Positions 11,848-25,300 of a DNA stretch of 64,000 bases are shown piece by piece. This DNA is from Straminergon stramineum (Eukaryota; Streptophyta; Bryopsida; Hypnales; Calliergonaceae): NCBI GenBank assembly GCA_963920665.1, contig OY987271.1, forward strand, positions 14,325,350-14,389,349, read 5' to 3'. Below the pieces are notes generated by a model that made no database searches, was not told where the DNA came from, and saw nothing but the letters and a program-made list of their open reading frames with translations. A program made the translations under genes and the position numbers. How positions within the stretch are numbered: position 1 is the first letter of the stretch; the number at the start of each line of letters is the position of its first letter.

Positions 11848-11924
11848 GTCCGCGCCCTGCCTGAAGGAGTCCGCGCCCTGACGCTAACACTGAAGTCCGC
11901 ACCCTCACATGACGTCCGAGCCCT
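11848..11924 (+). repeat. GTCCGCGCCCT repeats downstream of the transposase
   Basis: Four units of GTCCGCGCCCT or close variants (the last is GTCCGAGCCCT) in 77 bases, in the same orientation as the array upstream of the transposase. This suggests that the element extends at least from about 7150 to here. Confidence 0.75.
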
Positions 11925-11982
11925 GGATCTAGGTGTCCGAGGTGACGTGTCATTCAAAAAAATTCCACAACTTTGAAAAATT

Positions 11983-12062
11983 GAAGCCGTCCGATCGGTC
12001 CGGACCGTCCGGCCATCCGGTCCAGTTCGCCCGTCCATCCGGGACGTCCAGTGACCCTGACC
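11983..12062. repeat. GTCCGG-rich segment with a 12-base palindrome
   Basis: A GC-rich stretch of overlapping GTCCG and CCGGTCC words. CGGTCCGGACCG at 11996-12007 is a perfect palindrome. It lies about 60 bases after the GTCCGCGCCCT units and may be part of the right end of the hAT element. No terminal inverted repeat or 8-base target duplication was found by eye. Confidence 0.45.
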
Positions 12063-13199
12063 CATCCGATATGACAACCCATTATGGGGTTAATTATGTA
12101 GAGGTGGGTTCTAGTATGGTAAAGTACATACCCATCTAGTATGTTGGGGTTATAGTTTTGTGGGACAGGAGCAATTTGTTGTATCAATGCATGTGCATGG
12201 ATGTAGCCAATCAAATATTGTATATTTTTGTGGTTTATCATTAAAAAAATTCTACATTTGTGAAGGTAAAGCATCTTGATTTGGTATGGGAAAAGATTTG
12301 TTTTCAAATTTTAAAAACCGCTTTTAATTATTATGCTAGATTGGATGCAAAGCGCTTTAAATGTGTGGTTCAATACAACATAATAGGACATGTAGTCAAG
12401 TATTTGTTTGGTCTACATTACATAGTGGGCAAAGTATAGAGATATTATGATGGCAAAACTAGGTGTTTGCAAACAAATCATATGTACTGAGCATATATAT
12501 GAATTTTTGAAGAATTTTAGGAGATGTGTAATTTGTTAATTTGAAATGAGGTTTTTTCCTAAAATTATTCGTACGTAGGTCATAGTGTTTGCTTTCTATC
12601 TCAAGATTTCTTAAAACTTTCTTTCATTGTGTCTAAGAGGCTACATCAGTCAATTAAGGACAAGATGTTGAAAACTAGTTAGAAGAGATAGTCCCAAACA
12701 AACTCAAATTTGGAATATCCCACAGCCCTTTGTAACATTCCATGTTTGTAATCTGACAAGTGTATAGAGCATAACATATGAATTTTAACATATGAATAAG
12801 GTATAACATATGAATTTTAATTAACATCATGAGTAATGAACAAGGTTTACTGTCGGAGACTCGGACTACGACCCCAAGACAGTCATGCACACGGTATTTG
12901 TGGAAACCTCTCAGTCAAGTGCTTTACCCTACACTGAAGTGTAAAATTAGACATGCATTGTGCTCAGACTTGTACGTGTATTACTTATAGCAACTCAATT
13001 ATTCTGAAGGTCTATACCATTCAGAACATCAAGAACCAGTTGAATGTAGCAAATGATTACCAAAATCACTGTCTCTGTGCTAGTCCAACATTCTGTAACC
13101 ATGCATGGAAGTCCGAAATTTCAGTCTACGAAGAGTATGCCAGTAAATTTCAGGGCCTTGGGCTCTGGGTAAGGTGGTGCATTTCTATTCTCTTTAGCA
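12063..13199. other. AT-rich spacer
   Basis: No credible coding frame or repeat structure recognised. Confidence 0.5.
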
Positions 13200-16010
13200 A
13201 TGGGCTGGTCCCTTCTGTCCCACGAAGTGACAAGAAAAGCAGCAGAGAATGTGGATATGTGAGGTACCCGATTCACTTACAGCAATCAATGACTTGGGTA
13301 GCGTGTCGGATCAATGGTGCTCACTAAGTTTCGTACGTACAGCTGTGTTGGAAACTCAGACAGTACAGTTGTTTGGCCCTCAGTAAGTCTCTGCAGTTGT
13401 TGCGTAGTCATCCTCAACCGAGTCCTCAACATCTCTGGATGTAAATGAAGTGCAACGTTAGTAGCAGCTGAGAAATGCATACCTAGACCCTAAATTCGTG
13501 AGGAATTCAGCTGCATGTGAAGAGAGGCATGAGCTACTGACGTGCTCCGGTCCGAAGTAGCACGCTTGTCTCTCTGCGATTTTCTGCATTGAAAGATCAC
13601 TTCAACAGTTCAGTTGTGTCGATAAAATGGAAAGAAACAAAAGAAATATATGATCACCTCCTGAGGCATTCTCACATCCCTTTGCTGATTCATCATGAGT
13701 TTATTCCTCTCGAGATGTGTTGTTAAATGGACAGCAAACATACTTTCAAAATTAAAGAGCGAAGAATTGTAAAACAACGTGAGCACAATATACTGCATGA
13801 CCTAGAATTAAAACTCTGATGATAGATTATCGAAAGTTCATAACTCATTCATACAGTATCCATATATTACATTGGAAATGTCTCGCAAGTCGCAACTGCA
13901 GCTCTGAAGTTAGCAGATACATAGACACACAGATTGTAACATTGTTGCATTTATGCGGATCGACGTAAAAGAAAAGTTGCATTCAATTACTTGATCGATC
14001 CTGCTCTACGAGCTCTTTCAAATGTAGCAGTATCGGGCTCGGAACCGCGTGGACATGCACTGATGCACATACAAAACGGAAACGAAGCACCGAAGTACAG
14101 CTGCAAGTCAGAGTGCACCGTTTTGTTACCATCTCCCACGTACACTATCTCCGTCCCAGAGTCGATCATGAGATGGAGTTAATGATAACACCCAAAACAT
14201 CGTTACTGTATTAGAGAACAATGCCTTAGCATTCCAATGCTCAGATGATACTTGCTCTACATTTCACATGCATGATTCATCAACGGGAATGATCCCATTG
14301 CTTAATTTTACAACTTCCAAGCTCAACAAGTTTGAGAGCTAACTAATGTCAATGTGATTTCATCAAGCTAGCTACACGACTCTTCAGATAAAGCTCATAC
14401 CTCGAAGCCTTCAGTACGTACTGCCGCTAAACTCATCGATGCTGAGGACATTTGCGATGATCTGGCTAGAGTGCTTATTTGAGTCGGTACGTAATTAAGC
14501 CCATCGATGATAGGAACCTTCGACTATTTTCCATATCCACTAGATCCTGCATTTGCCATATCAATACTTGTCAGTGACTAATCAAGAATCACAGATTGCT
14601 AAGGTGCGGTGCTCTTCAGAGATACGGTGCTTATCAGATTATATGGTAACGAATCCAGCACCCTGATGGTACGTGTTGAGTCTAAATCATCACGACTGGT
14701 AATATCAATTCCTCATGGATTCTGAGATTAAGCTGCATCAGTTCGGCTTTAGAACGGGTTGATATTGTCATACTTGTGCGGCGGCTAGACCACATCTCAA
14801 TGTGGATGTACTGATCTTTGGTTGTAATAACTAATTGTGTGACATGTTGTCATCTGAAATTCTTAACTACAGTTTTCCAGTGCTCTAACTAACTAACTGT
14901 GAACCAATTGAAGACAGTCACAATTGAATGATACAAAGTTTTGGGCAGATACTGAGTTTCTGACTCTATGAATCTCATGACTCACAAGTTTGCATTGCCT
15001 ACCTAATCTACTGAATCCTCGGGCTGAGACTTGAACGACAATCGCCGCGATTTGGACGTCCATGATGTTTATAATGTACACGAGTCGTTGACAGCTCCAT
15101 CCGAATGTCATTCCACATTTTTCCGTAGCATGTTACTCGCACCTCTTCGAACCAAATTATATGTTGGAGATGGTCTCCTTCTTGCCGTCTAGTTTCAAAT
15201 CCAGGAATAATTCAGGAACCTACCATTGCATATCCAAAAGCAGAACTGAAATTCAAGCATTCATCAGATCTAACCTCGCCTTCTTCTTCAGTGCGCTTGT
15301 AGGCCGGTGATAGACTGTAAAGATCCTCTGCATTGTCTCTCAATCTCCTTGAACTCTACCATCTACGCGTCCTAACTCTTGATGCATGAACAATAATTCC
15401 AAGCAAAGAAACGGCCCATTCAAAATTCAAACGGAGATCTACATGTGTTCATGAGTTCATCTCTCCAAGCGAGTGAAGCGACCTCTCGTCCCGCACACCG
15501 CCACACCTTTTGAAGATCGCACAAGATACGCTCGCGCCATCCAGCAAACCGAAAAAAAGAAGCCGTGGACGGAATCACCACAAACAAAGCTCCGACTCCG
15601 AGCCTCCGATTTCTTATATTAGGATCCGCCAGACAGACCTCCAACAAACAGACGAAACCCTAATATGGTCAAAACGAATTCTAATCCGGGAGTGCAGACC
15701 CCCAGAGCCCAGACTCTCTCCATTTCGGAAGTCAAAACAAAAGACCCAAGTGTAAAATTGAACATTCTATCTATCACACAGTTTGTTTTGTTTCGTATTT
15801 TGGCGCAAATCACACAGATTCTACTAAAGATCGAGCTTCCTTCACGCACCCCAAGATCACACGGATTGATGACTCTGACACCAATTATTCTCCGAAAGAA
15901 TAAAGTCCTCGCTCGTTGATAACCGCAAACATAGGACTTACTTAAAAATCGATAGTGCGAAAAATGCTGCAAGGTACACAATCTTCAAAGAGGATCTACA
16001 GTAGGGACGC
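13200..16010 (-). other. Higher-GC island with exon-like pieces, possible unresolved minus-strand gene
   Basis: Base composition is visibly less AT-rich than the flanks, as it is around the two confident genes. On the minus strand there are several short open pieces with protein-like composition: 15008-15211 (67 codons, containing GKMWNDIRMEL), 13286-13480 (64 codons, ending DPTRYPSH before a stop), and about 13655-13745, which could splice at a GTGATC donor to a piece at 13495-13600. A GTAAGT donor-like site lies at 15936-15941 and an AAACCCTAA telo-box at 15655-15663, a motif common near plant transcription starts. I cannot join these into a single convincing frame and recognise no family. 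It may be a decayed gene, a non-coding transcript or a gene with small exons. Confidence 0.3.
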
Positions 16011-16033
16011 TAGCCAGGGGGAGAGGAGGGTCT

Positions 16034-16080
16034 CAAAAAAAAGCTTTAAAAAAGCTTTAAAAAAGCTTATAAAAAGCTGA
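16034..16080. repeat. Short tandem repeat of AAAAAAGCTTT
   Basis: Four imperfect ~12-base units built on AAAAAAGCTTTA. It is followed by a pyrimidine-rich low-complexity stretch to about 16200. Confidence 0.7.
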
Positions 16081-16199
16081 AGAAACCCTCGGGGCTTGCC
16101 AGTTCGGGAGGGCTATCATACTTCCCGTGATCAACGGGACAGTTAGGAATGTTTTTCCTTTTCTTTTTTTTCTTCCTTTTTTTCTTGCTTCTTTTTTTA

Positions 16200-19100
16200 G
16201 GGCTTGTTTCCGTTTTTTAGGGAGTGGGTGGAGCCCCCCGTGCTGCCTGACAAGCCAAAGCCCCGGTTTCTTATTTTAGGGTTTCCCCACCACTGGCCAG
16301 CCTGGTGTTCCCCTCTTGGCTCTTGTTTGTTTCCTCCATCATGGATCATGCCCATGATCACTGCCCATGTGACTTGGGATTGGATTTTACCTTCCTTCTT
16401 CAATTTCCTCAAAAAGCAGGGATTTTTGTTATGTTTCTTCATTGGTGGAAATATCAATTTGATTCATTTTGTACCTCATTTGGATTTGGATTTGATTTTA
16501 TACAACAACACTAGTGTAGCCCTAAGGTGTGGGGCCATAATTCAAAAATCCATAACTATCACATTGTATGTTCAAATGCCACAAAACAAAGTTGGTGCAC
16601 CCCTCCTCGAAGAGACCTTTCTAATGGTATGAAGAATGCAAATATGGGTTGCATCGTTCTAGAGATCTCACTATAACAAACAAAACAAATTAAACTAACA
16701 AAAAATATAATTTAATGTATAGATTAGTGTGCCTTGTGTCATTGCCACAACCTAAATAAAAGTACAAGTAATTTTTTAATTCATAAAAGCTTTAAAATTC
16801 AATAATTGCTACTCCACAAGTCTAAAGGCAACGAAACAAGGTCAATGCATCCGTCCTAGTAGAGAGCTTTTTGACAATACCAATTATACAACTAACTGAC
16901 ATACACTCCAAAAGATCCATAATTTGGGATAATTTAAGATCCAAAAATCACTCAAAATCCATAACTTTCCTACTATAGGTCCAAACGCCTTGCTACAAAG
17001 CCCATGCACCCCTCCTCACCGAGGGCTTTTTGATAGTACCAAGAATGCAACCAAAAGATGCATAGTACAAAATAAATATCCTAACATAAAGGTATGGATT
17101 GTAGAATTAGACAATGGTCATTTCCATGATGGAAAGTTATTACCCTACATAAAAGTCAATTTTGTAAAGAAATGCCACATGTCATCTTATAAATGGTTTG
17201 AGGTGATGTGGATCCTTGAGAATTTGATGTGGAAATTCAATTTCAACACTCATGTACCGAATCAAACCTTCACATATGAGGGAGGGACTTATTAGTTAAT
17301 TCAAGGATTGGAGTTGACTAAAGAGACTTATAAGACAATTTTATTAATTGTAGGGGTCCCCCTTCAATCAAGGATGCAAAAAAGCCCCACACCTCATTGG
17401 TAACAATGTTATGAACTTCATTGGTTAATTCATTTAATGTGAGAGTTTGAATAGCATGAGACCTTTTGCACTAATTTGGATAATTTTGGATGAATGTCAT
17501 CTCATTAGTGTGAATATTTGGATGAAATCCAAATGAAAGTTAGATGAACATTCATGATATGTAGATGGAATTCATTTTCTTTGAGATAGTATGAAAATAA
17601 TATGGACCACACTATATTGAATTTTATCTAAAATATATTGTGAACTATCAAATTAATGCACCTAATTATATATGTGTAATTCCCAAATTAGTACAAGTTA
17701 GAGTTATTGTACTTGAATTTTGAAAAATGAGCTTGAAAGTATGGCCTTTGTGTGGTTCTTTTATTGCACGTCCACTTACTTGGAGATAAGTTTTCAATTT
17801 ATTTATTTTTATACATATTGAACAAATTTTTTCAAATGTGTTAGAATATACCATAAATATAACCAATTGTTTTATGCTTTCATAACATTATCTCATTTCA
17901 AATGGCACATCGATCAAGTTTTACACTCTGTACTAATTCTTCTTTTGACAAACATATTAATTTATTGGAGTGATTAAAATTCATATTAATAGTATGTATA
18001 TATTTGAAAATTATCTCAAATCTTAATTTTACAAAATATAAGATATCCTTTTGTAAAGGTAAGGCTCAATTTCTTTCAACAATTTTGTAGCACACAACAT
18101 TCTAAGTCATAAAAAGCATTAGATTGAGCAAAATTTGAAGGTTTTCACCTTACGAATCTCCTTTCTAATTACATATAAAATCAAAAAATTCAAAAAACTT
18201 CATAATGATAATTGCTTTCAAGAAATGAAACTAATCACATAAGAAACAAAAGAGACAACAAATCAAGAAAGTGAGTAAATACAAGGGGCCTTGCTCCAAA
18301 ATATTCATTTGAAATACTTCAATATTTGTTTGGCGTATGTTTCCTTCATAATTAAAATATACAATTTATTTCAATATTGATTTGGTACATGGAATTTAAA
18401 ATAGTGGTATATGTATAAATACAAAATACAAAAATTACACTACATTATAAACAAAAGGAAAATTAAAGGTGTTTTGATTGCATTCTTCTTCAACTCTAAT
18501 TCTTCCTCTCTACATTTGATGTAATAACCACCAAACAAACTCTTTGTTTCAAGAAACATATTTGAAAGATATGAAACAATATCATTGTGAGGAAACCTCA
18601 ATTTTCATAGTCTCAATTTGCTCAACCACTAAGATGGCCATATTTGTTAAATTGAGACAAAATTCACATTTTGAGACTTCAACTCCACTATTGGGGACCT
18701 CCATTCTAATGAATAAAACATTTATGAACAAATCAACATTTAAAGATTGAAAGGTTTATAGGTGTATTAATATATGAAAGTCTCAATTTACCAAATTCTC
18801 TCAATATTGAATACTTATTATCATTGAAATATAAAATCAAGGATAATATGAGATTACAAATTATCTCATTTTAATAAATATGGCCTCTAAGGTAGATGAA
18901 AGGAAATGGTTTAGTTACTATTATATGAAGGTTTATTTATTTTGATCATTCCACATTAGCAAGTGACATGGATTCCAATGCACTTTACCACGCATTATTT
19001 GGACATTGTATGAAAAAGTTATAAATATTGGCAATACTAGTGATAGTTGTACTAGTAAACAACATTAGGTTATAATGCTCAAATTTTGTGTACTCTCAAA

Positions 19101-22100
19101 ATTAAAATAATAATTATAGGCAAGATTACAAATGTAATATTTTTCTAATAATAATAATTTTGAATGGATTTACCTAATCAATATAAATAGAAATTATTGT
19201 GGTTAGTGACCTCAAAGATGAAACTTTGCATTGGTAGTGTTGCTAAGATCAATTTCGGACCTTGAGGCAATTGATAGAGGCCCTTCATCCCCTTCTAAAG
19301 GGAGGGCCAAACAAACAATTCTTTGATGGAAGTTTAGAACTACAAATGAGAAAGTAAGATCCTAGTTAAGATAGTAATTTTCACTACATTGATTTGTACT
19401 AATAGTGAGGGTACAAAATTAGTGTTGCTTGCAAAATTTAATTCTTGAGGAAATTGAGACAATACCATAATATTCCAACATATATTTATTTTAATAATCA
19501 TAATTATTGCAACCGTGGTTAATTAATGTCACACTCACTAATAAGAAAAATCCATGTTCCTTGTAAAATTGAAAACAAACCACTACACTACAAGGCCTTC
19601 AATCCAATAGTTCGGGATGCTATTTTGGGGGGCAAAAGGGTTCATTTGGTTGTGTCTCAAAAGTAGCACTAATCCGAGAGAGCAACCACCAAGAATTGGA
19701 GAGTCCTTTGACAAGCAACAATGAGAGTTTGAAGAGTTATTTGAGGGGAGGTATGGCAATTTAAGAAGAGTCTGGTGACAGAAATAGGTATCCTAAGCTT
19801 TCAACTTTGGAAAATCATAGAATATTGTGTGAATGTCAAAAAAAGTATGAAACAACTTGAGTTTGGTTTCTCTTGAGAAGGCTAACAATTTTGCATCAAA
19901 ATTTCATCATTTTGGCCATTGAGCTACCATGCACATGAAAAAATGGTAGTTTTAGGTGTATATTCCTTACATTGATGCAAAGCTTTCTCTTCTATTGATC
20001 TAGAGTCCATAAAAAGGGATGACAGTAGTAATCCTAGGAATAAAAGGGGCTTCGAATGTTATAAAATCCAAGCTAAGGAATCAAGTAAGAAGACCAAAAG
20101 TGCCCTCCCTTAGTCTCGCAAAAGTCCAATTGGAAGTGATGTAACTTTTGCATCTCATGTGTGAATTCAATTATAAAACTTGTTGGAAAATCTATGTTCA
20201 CTCTTCTAGTTTGTGTGGTACAATTTTCAAATCAATCCAAGGGTATCAATTTTTAGAAAGCTATTTGAAGTTCACAGGTTCAATTTGAGTTCACCAAACT
20301 ACATTTGGGGGTTGCAACTTTGGGGGCTTGCATCTCCTTCATAAAATCTTTGTTTTCAATAAAAATTTGTTGGGTTGTTCTCCCCTTAACATCTATTTAT
20401 TGTGGTAAATTTTTCATGCCAATCCAAGAGTTTTTGAATGTTTGGGAGCAATTTGAAGTTCAAAATACAAACATCCGGGGATTATGATGAATTTCAAGGA
20501 CTTATTTTTTCTTCATACAATGTTTGTTTCCAATAAATAAAAATTGAGAAAGTTGTGCCTACTAGCCTAACTTGTGTGGTTAAAATTTCATATCAATTCA
20601 AGAAGTTATGAATGACAGAGAAGCATTTCAATAAAAGGAGGTTTAGCCTTAAATGTGTTTTTTGCAACTTTTCTTGCTATTTTTTGACATTTCAAAGCTA
20701 TTTTGCAAACACAATGAGTCAATGGAATGATATTTTTTCTTGCTAATGTGTTTGTATGCTGATTTTGAAGCACATTATAGTTTAAAGTTTTTTCAATTGA
20801 GTAGGTTTAGAAATTGAATTTCACCTCCAAATATGTTGCTAGGAAAATTTTTGCATCCTTTTTCAGCACTAAAATATTATAATCTTGCAAATCTATGCAT
20901 TACAAAGTTTACAACCTGCAATTTGTCAACAATTATCATGTGGTTATCATTGTTTCATGGGTTTCCAAGTTAATATACACTTTAGCACATTATTACGATG
21001 CATTACTTTACAACTTATCATATGTAATAATAATAATAAATCATATTTAGAAGCCTCCACAAGTTGTTTGAAAATTTCAATCCACCATCTATTTACCACC
21101 AATTCAAACCTTAACTGACATTCAATTGCCTAGAGGGTAGTCTTCAAGAAAATCAAAACTCTCTTTGAAGCAATTTATGCATTCAAGCATACAAAAGTGA
21201 ATAGTAAGATAGTATTTTGACTTTGAAGCCTAAATGCAATATTTGACAAGCCATATTCACTATTGCAGTGGGTCTAGTGGGTTGAAACATTCCCTAAAAC
21301 TACAAAAGAAATACTCTTTTGTCAATAATTCTCTTTAAAAAAAATCCTAGGGACTTGAACTTGTTGTTTAAAGGTTAATACAATGTTAGTTTCAATCTAC
21401 AAGGTACTCACTTGATTTGAGGTACTTTTTGGTTCTAAAGAATAAGAGCCAAAACAATGTTGATGAACATGATACATTCTTTAGCAATTTTAGGTGCAAA
21501 ATCGTGATGGGAGATATCATGAGGTATGGTGTGGGGTAAAAGGTTGGCAGGGCAATTGCCTACACCTCAGATTTTAAAACATTTTTTTTCCTCTTCATGA
21601 GCTTTTGGAATCTATGGTTAGTTTTAAATTTGGTGGAGAATTGACTCAAGTGAGGAATGGGCTTTTTTTGGTCCACATCTCTACAGTCTACACACAGCCG
21701 TGAGAAGCAGCCACAGAGGATTATCCACTCACAAACTTCAATGAATATTTTTATTTGAGTAGTTGAGGAGCAAACTCAGCAAAGCTGCCATGAAATAATG
21801 AGAATAACTCTTACAAGCCCTTTGACTGTCGGCAACTGGGCATCATTTTCCTTCATATTTTCCTTGACAAGTTTGCCAGTTCAAATACAAATTATTGTTG
21901 AACTAACTGAACAAAAAGACGGTCCTCTAGGGCATTTCATTTAGTAGTTAACCCTTTAAGGACCAAGAAGCCAAAATAGGACATCATATTTTTTTTTAAT
22001 GATTTTGAAGAGTTTCTATGGGGATTTTTGTTTATAATTTTAATAATTATTGATTTAAACCAATGCATGCAATGTTCTTAGTCATACAAGTTAATGATAT

Positions 22101-22190
22101 AATAAAAGTTTCTATTCAGATTATACTTTCGACAAAAATGATCAATCAAAGTCTGCAACTTAAAATCATGAATTCTTAGTACGGAAAGGG
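16200..22190. other. AT-rich intergenic region
   Basis: No credible gene. 16200-16340 is a little more GC-rich than the rest. The remainder is low-complexity AT-rich DNA except for the diverged tandem units listed at 20100-20640. Confidence 0.5.
20100..20640. repeat. Three diverged ~200-base tandem units
   Basis: Segments beginning near 20120, 20310 and 20500 share an ordered set of words: a CTCATGTG or CTTCATA segment, then ...TTGTTGGAAAATC or ...TTGTTGGG, then TTGTGTGGT, AAATCAATCCAAG and a final GAAG. Divergence is high, so the alignment is tentative. Confidence 0.4.
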
Positions 22191-22351
22191 GTACAGTGAA
22201 TAGGGGTATTAAGGGGACCAAAAAATTAAAGGGACTTACTCTAGAAAATTGTAGATGTTTGAAACATGATGTACAATAAAGGCAGATATTTCTATAGTGT
22301 GAAATGTTGATTAATTAGTATGGGTCCCCTTAATACCCCTATTCAGTGTAG
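22191..22351 (+). mobile_element. MITE family 1, copy 1
   Basis: A 161-base element with ~30-base terminal inverted repeats containing GAATAGGGGTATTAAGGGGA at the left and its reverse complement at the right. The arms differ at one or two positions near the tips. It is non-coding. A second copy in the opposite orientation lies at 46969-47162. Relative to that copy it lacks 33 bases between two short GAYGTACA words. Confidence 0.85.
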
Positions 22352-25300
22352 GGGGTTAATCAAATCACGGAGGGGGTGATTAGGAGAGACTGAGAGAGAG
22401 CAGTCCATCCATCCCAAATGAGAAAGAGAAAATCTGATATTCAACTTCCATGCATGGTTTGAACTTATTTTAAGTCAGTGCCCGGAGAGGAACATCTGGT
22501 GGCCAATAATGAAAAAGGTGGAACATTATTACTATGATGGACTCTGATGAGTGATGGAGTATTGGGTTAAGTGATCAATTAAGACTAACTTAACTTACGA
22601 CGACCTCTGTCTATCTTCCTTGCAAGTGATGGACCTTCACCTGGATTGGTGCAATTTTCCTCCATGTTGCCACTCACTCATGCCCACATAGGGACATAGG
22701 GCCCTGCCCTGCCCCGCCCGGCCCATTGAAAGAAGGGAACATGGAGGGGAATTACTGGGAAATGTTGGGGGAAGACTGAAATGACAAAGGCTGGCTGAGT
22801 TCACTTGCAACTCTCCCCACACACACCACACCACCAATGGGGGAATTCATGAGCAGGAGACTTCAGGAGGTTGCTTTTGGGGCACACCACCCAACCAAAT
22901 TTCAACAGTGCTGCCTTACCAGGACCACATTGGGAGCACAGAAATAGCAAGCCAGCATTCATTTCATGGACTTTTTTTGTTAAGTTATCCCTCCATCAGA
23001 AAAGTTGGGCCAGATTAGTTTGGCATCATTTTGACACCAAAGGCCGCATACAAGTCATTTTAGTGTCATTTTATCCATGCTAAGTTTGCATGGAGGTTGG
23101 CAGCAAATTTTCTTAATTACATTTCAATGCACCATCATGGCACCATGTTTACATGCCTTGAAGTTCCTGATGTCTTGCCTTTGCGGAACTACTGTAATAC
23201 AAAGGATGATAACTTATACAGAGTATATGACTCACTTAAGCAGTAGTTATTTTTTTTGTTTTTTTCTTCTTCATTTTGGAGAAGAAGCCAGTTGTTTCTT
23301 CAGTACTTGGGTGATACTTGGTGATATCTTTATGAAAATTCAGGTGATACCTAGGTAAAATTTGGTTATTGGTCTTCAAATACAGTAATAAAGGTATGCT
23401 CCCACCTCGTGTTTGCAAACACCTTGAGCTTAAAGATAAAACTTCGTCATTAAAAGAAAATCATTTTTTTTCTGGCAGTTTAGGTTTGGAATCTGGTGAT
23501 AGTTTCTTACTGAGGCACAGTTCCCACATGCTTGGTACTTATCGTGAAGGACCTCCTATACCCCAACACAAGCAATTACTGATTTTGATCCGGTGGCCAA
23601 AGATATTCTAAATCTCAAACTTTGAATGATTTTTAAAATAAACAAATCACCATCCCAAATCTATGGACAAGGAATTGTAGTGGGCATCCAAACGTTAGAA
23701 AAGATTTCACTTCCATTCAATGTCGAAACATGAACTGCTATCAATGGGTGGAGAGATTGTTTTTATAATGAAATTCATTATTCATCATGAATCTTCAAAG
23801 GTTATGGGACAATTTGAAGATGAGAGCTTGACCACTCATTGTCCAAACACAGGAATTGTGTGCAATGTAGAACTTCAAACCTCATGTAGGCATAGTAGAA
23901 TAATTTTTTTCAAGGAACTTTGAACTAAGAAAAGTTGGTAAATCAAAGTAACTTTCATCTCCAAAAATTTGTTTGATATTGTAAACCTCCAATCAAAAGT
24001 TTGGGACAAAGTTCAAAAAGGGGTTGGGACAAACCCCTAAAGTTTCATTGCATATTAACCCTCAATGCCCAAGGCCTTTTTTGAGCTTCTTGAAACTTGC
24101 TCTAAATTGAACTAAAAGCCAACATTTTGATAAGTTCTATCAATTTTTTTTGAATTGTAACCATACAAATTCAAATCTAACATGCCTTAAGTTTCAAATG
24201 GGAAAAGAAAAGTTAATAATATTACTTATGAATTGAAAGATTGTAATGTTTGATCATGAGGATGTTCAAACTATGAAACCAATTTGAAGTCTTTCAATCC
24301 TCTTTTCACAAGTCAAATCTAAAAAATTGGTCACTAAAAAAATATGAGGGTTAAAGGGCAGAACATGCATAACCCCAATAAATTTACAACTTCTCAAAAT
24401 TTGTTCTTTTATTTTTCTTAAATGAATTTTTCATGGGATTTTTTTGGTAAGATCTAGTGTCTTTGACAGCCCTTGACACTAGAAAATCAAAATTTGCAAT
24501 GGAGACCCTTGCACAAAATCTTGAATAGAAAATTCTTAATGATTCATTTTCATAATTTGTTTTCTGATACTAAAACTAAACTTCCAAAATAATTTCAAAA
24601 TAAAGAATACTAAAAATAGGAAATTAGTTAGTTTATATTTAACTTCAAAGTTTTGTTGACAAGAGAATTTAGTACCTCAAGCATTTTAAGGATTAAAGTA
24701 GGTATCTCCTTGATTGCCACTTCTTACTACTCTATCTAATTACTATTATTATTAGAAGAGTCAAATTTTCGTATTTTCTTCGTGGCAAGTAAAAGGAGCT
24801 TCCAAAACACCAAAGAATACAACATTTGAATATTGTATGCAAAAGTCATGATGGGTCAAATCTTTTTTTGATAGAGGTTATAAAATTGTTTTTCCACATA
24901 GGTACATATTGATTTTGAAGATATGCACTAAGTGATGATGGTCTTGGGTTAGTGGTGTATATAGGGTATCTAGGTTATAGTTGCATTCCACAATGAGGAA
25001 AAACACACATTTGGGACACCCCAAATGTGTTGGATGCCATTAACTTACCACAAGCTCACTGCGAATTGATTTTGCAATATATTTGAACCATTTTTTCATT
25101 TCCATATTGGAACCACGCTACACTAAAAGAATATTTAGTGTCATCCATACCTAGATATTTATTGAAGGCTATAATTTTCTATAGAAGATGAATATTTTTA
25201 CCAAGAATGTAGATATCAATACAATTCAAAGAGAAAAACTCCTATAGACATAGTTGGCAGACACATTTGTCAAAAGGAGAAATTTATATCATTTTAAAAT

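Noticed and set aside
11793..12307. Arg/Thr-rich minus-strand frames around 12 kb
   Set aside because: They are antisense translations of the GTCCG-type repeats.
25003..25029. Small hairpin ACACATTTGGG...CCCAAATGTGT as a terminator or RNA gene
   Set aside because: An isolated 11-base stem with no transcript context; chance is adequate in this amount of DNA.
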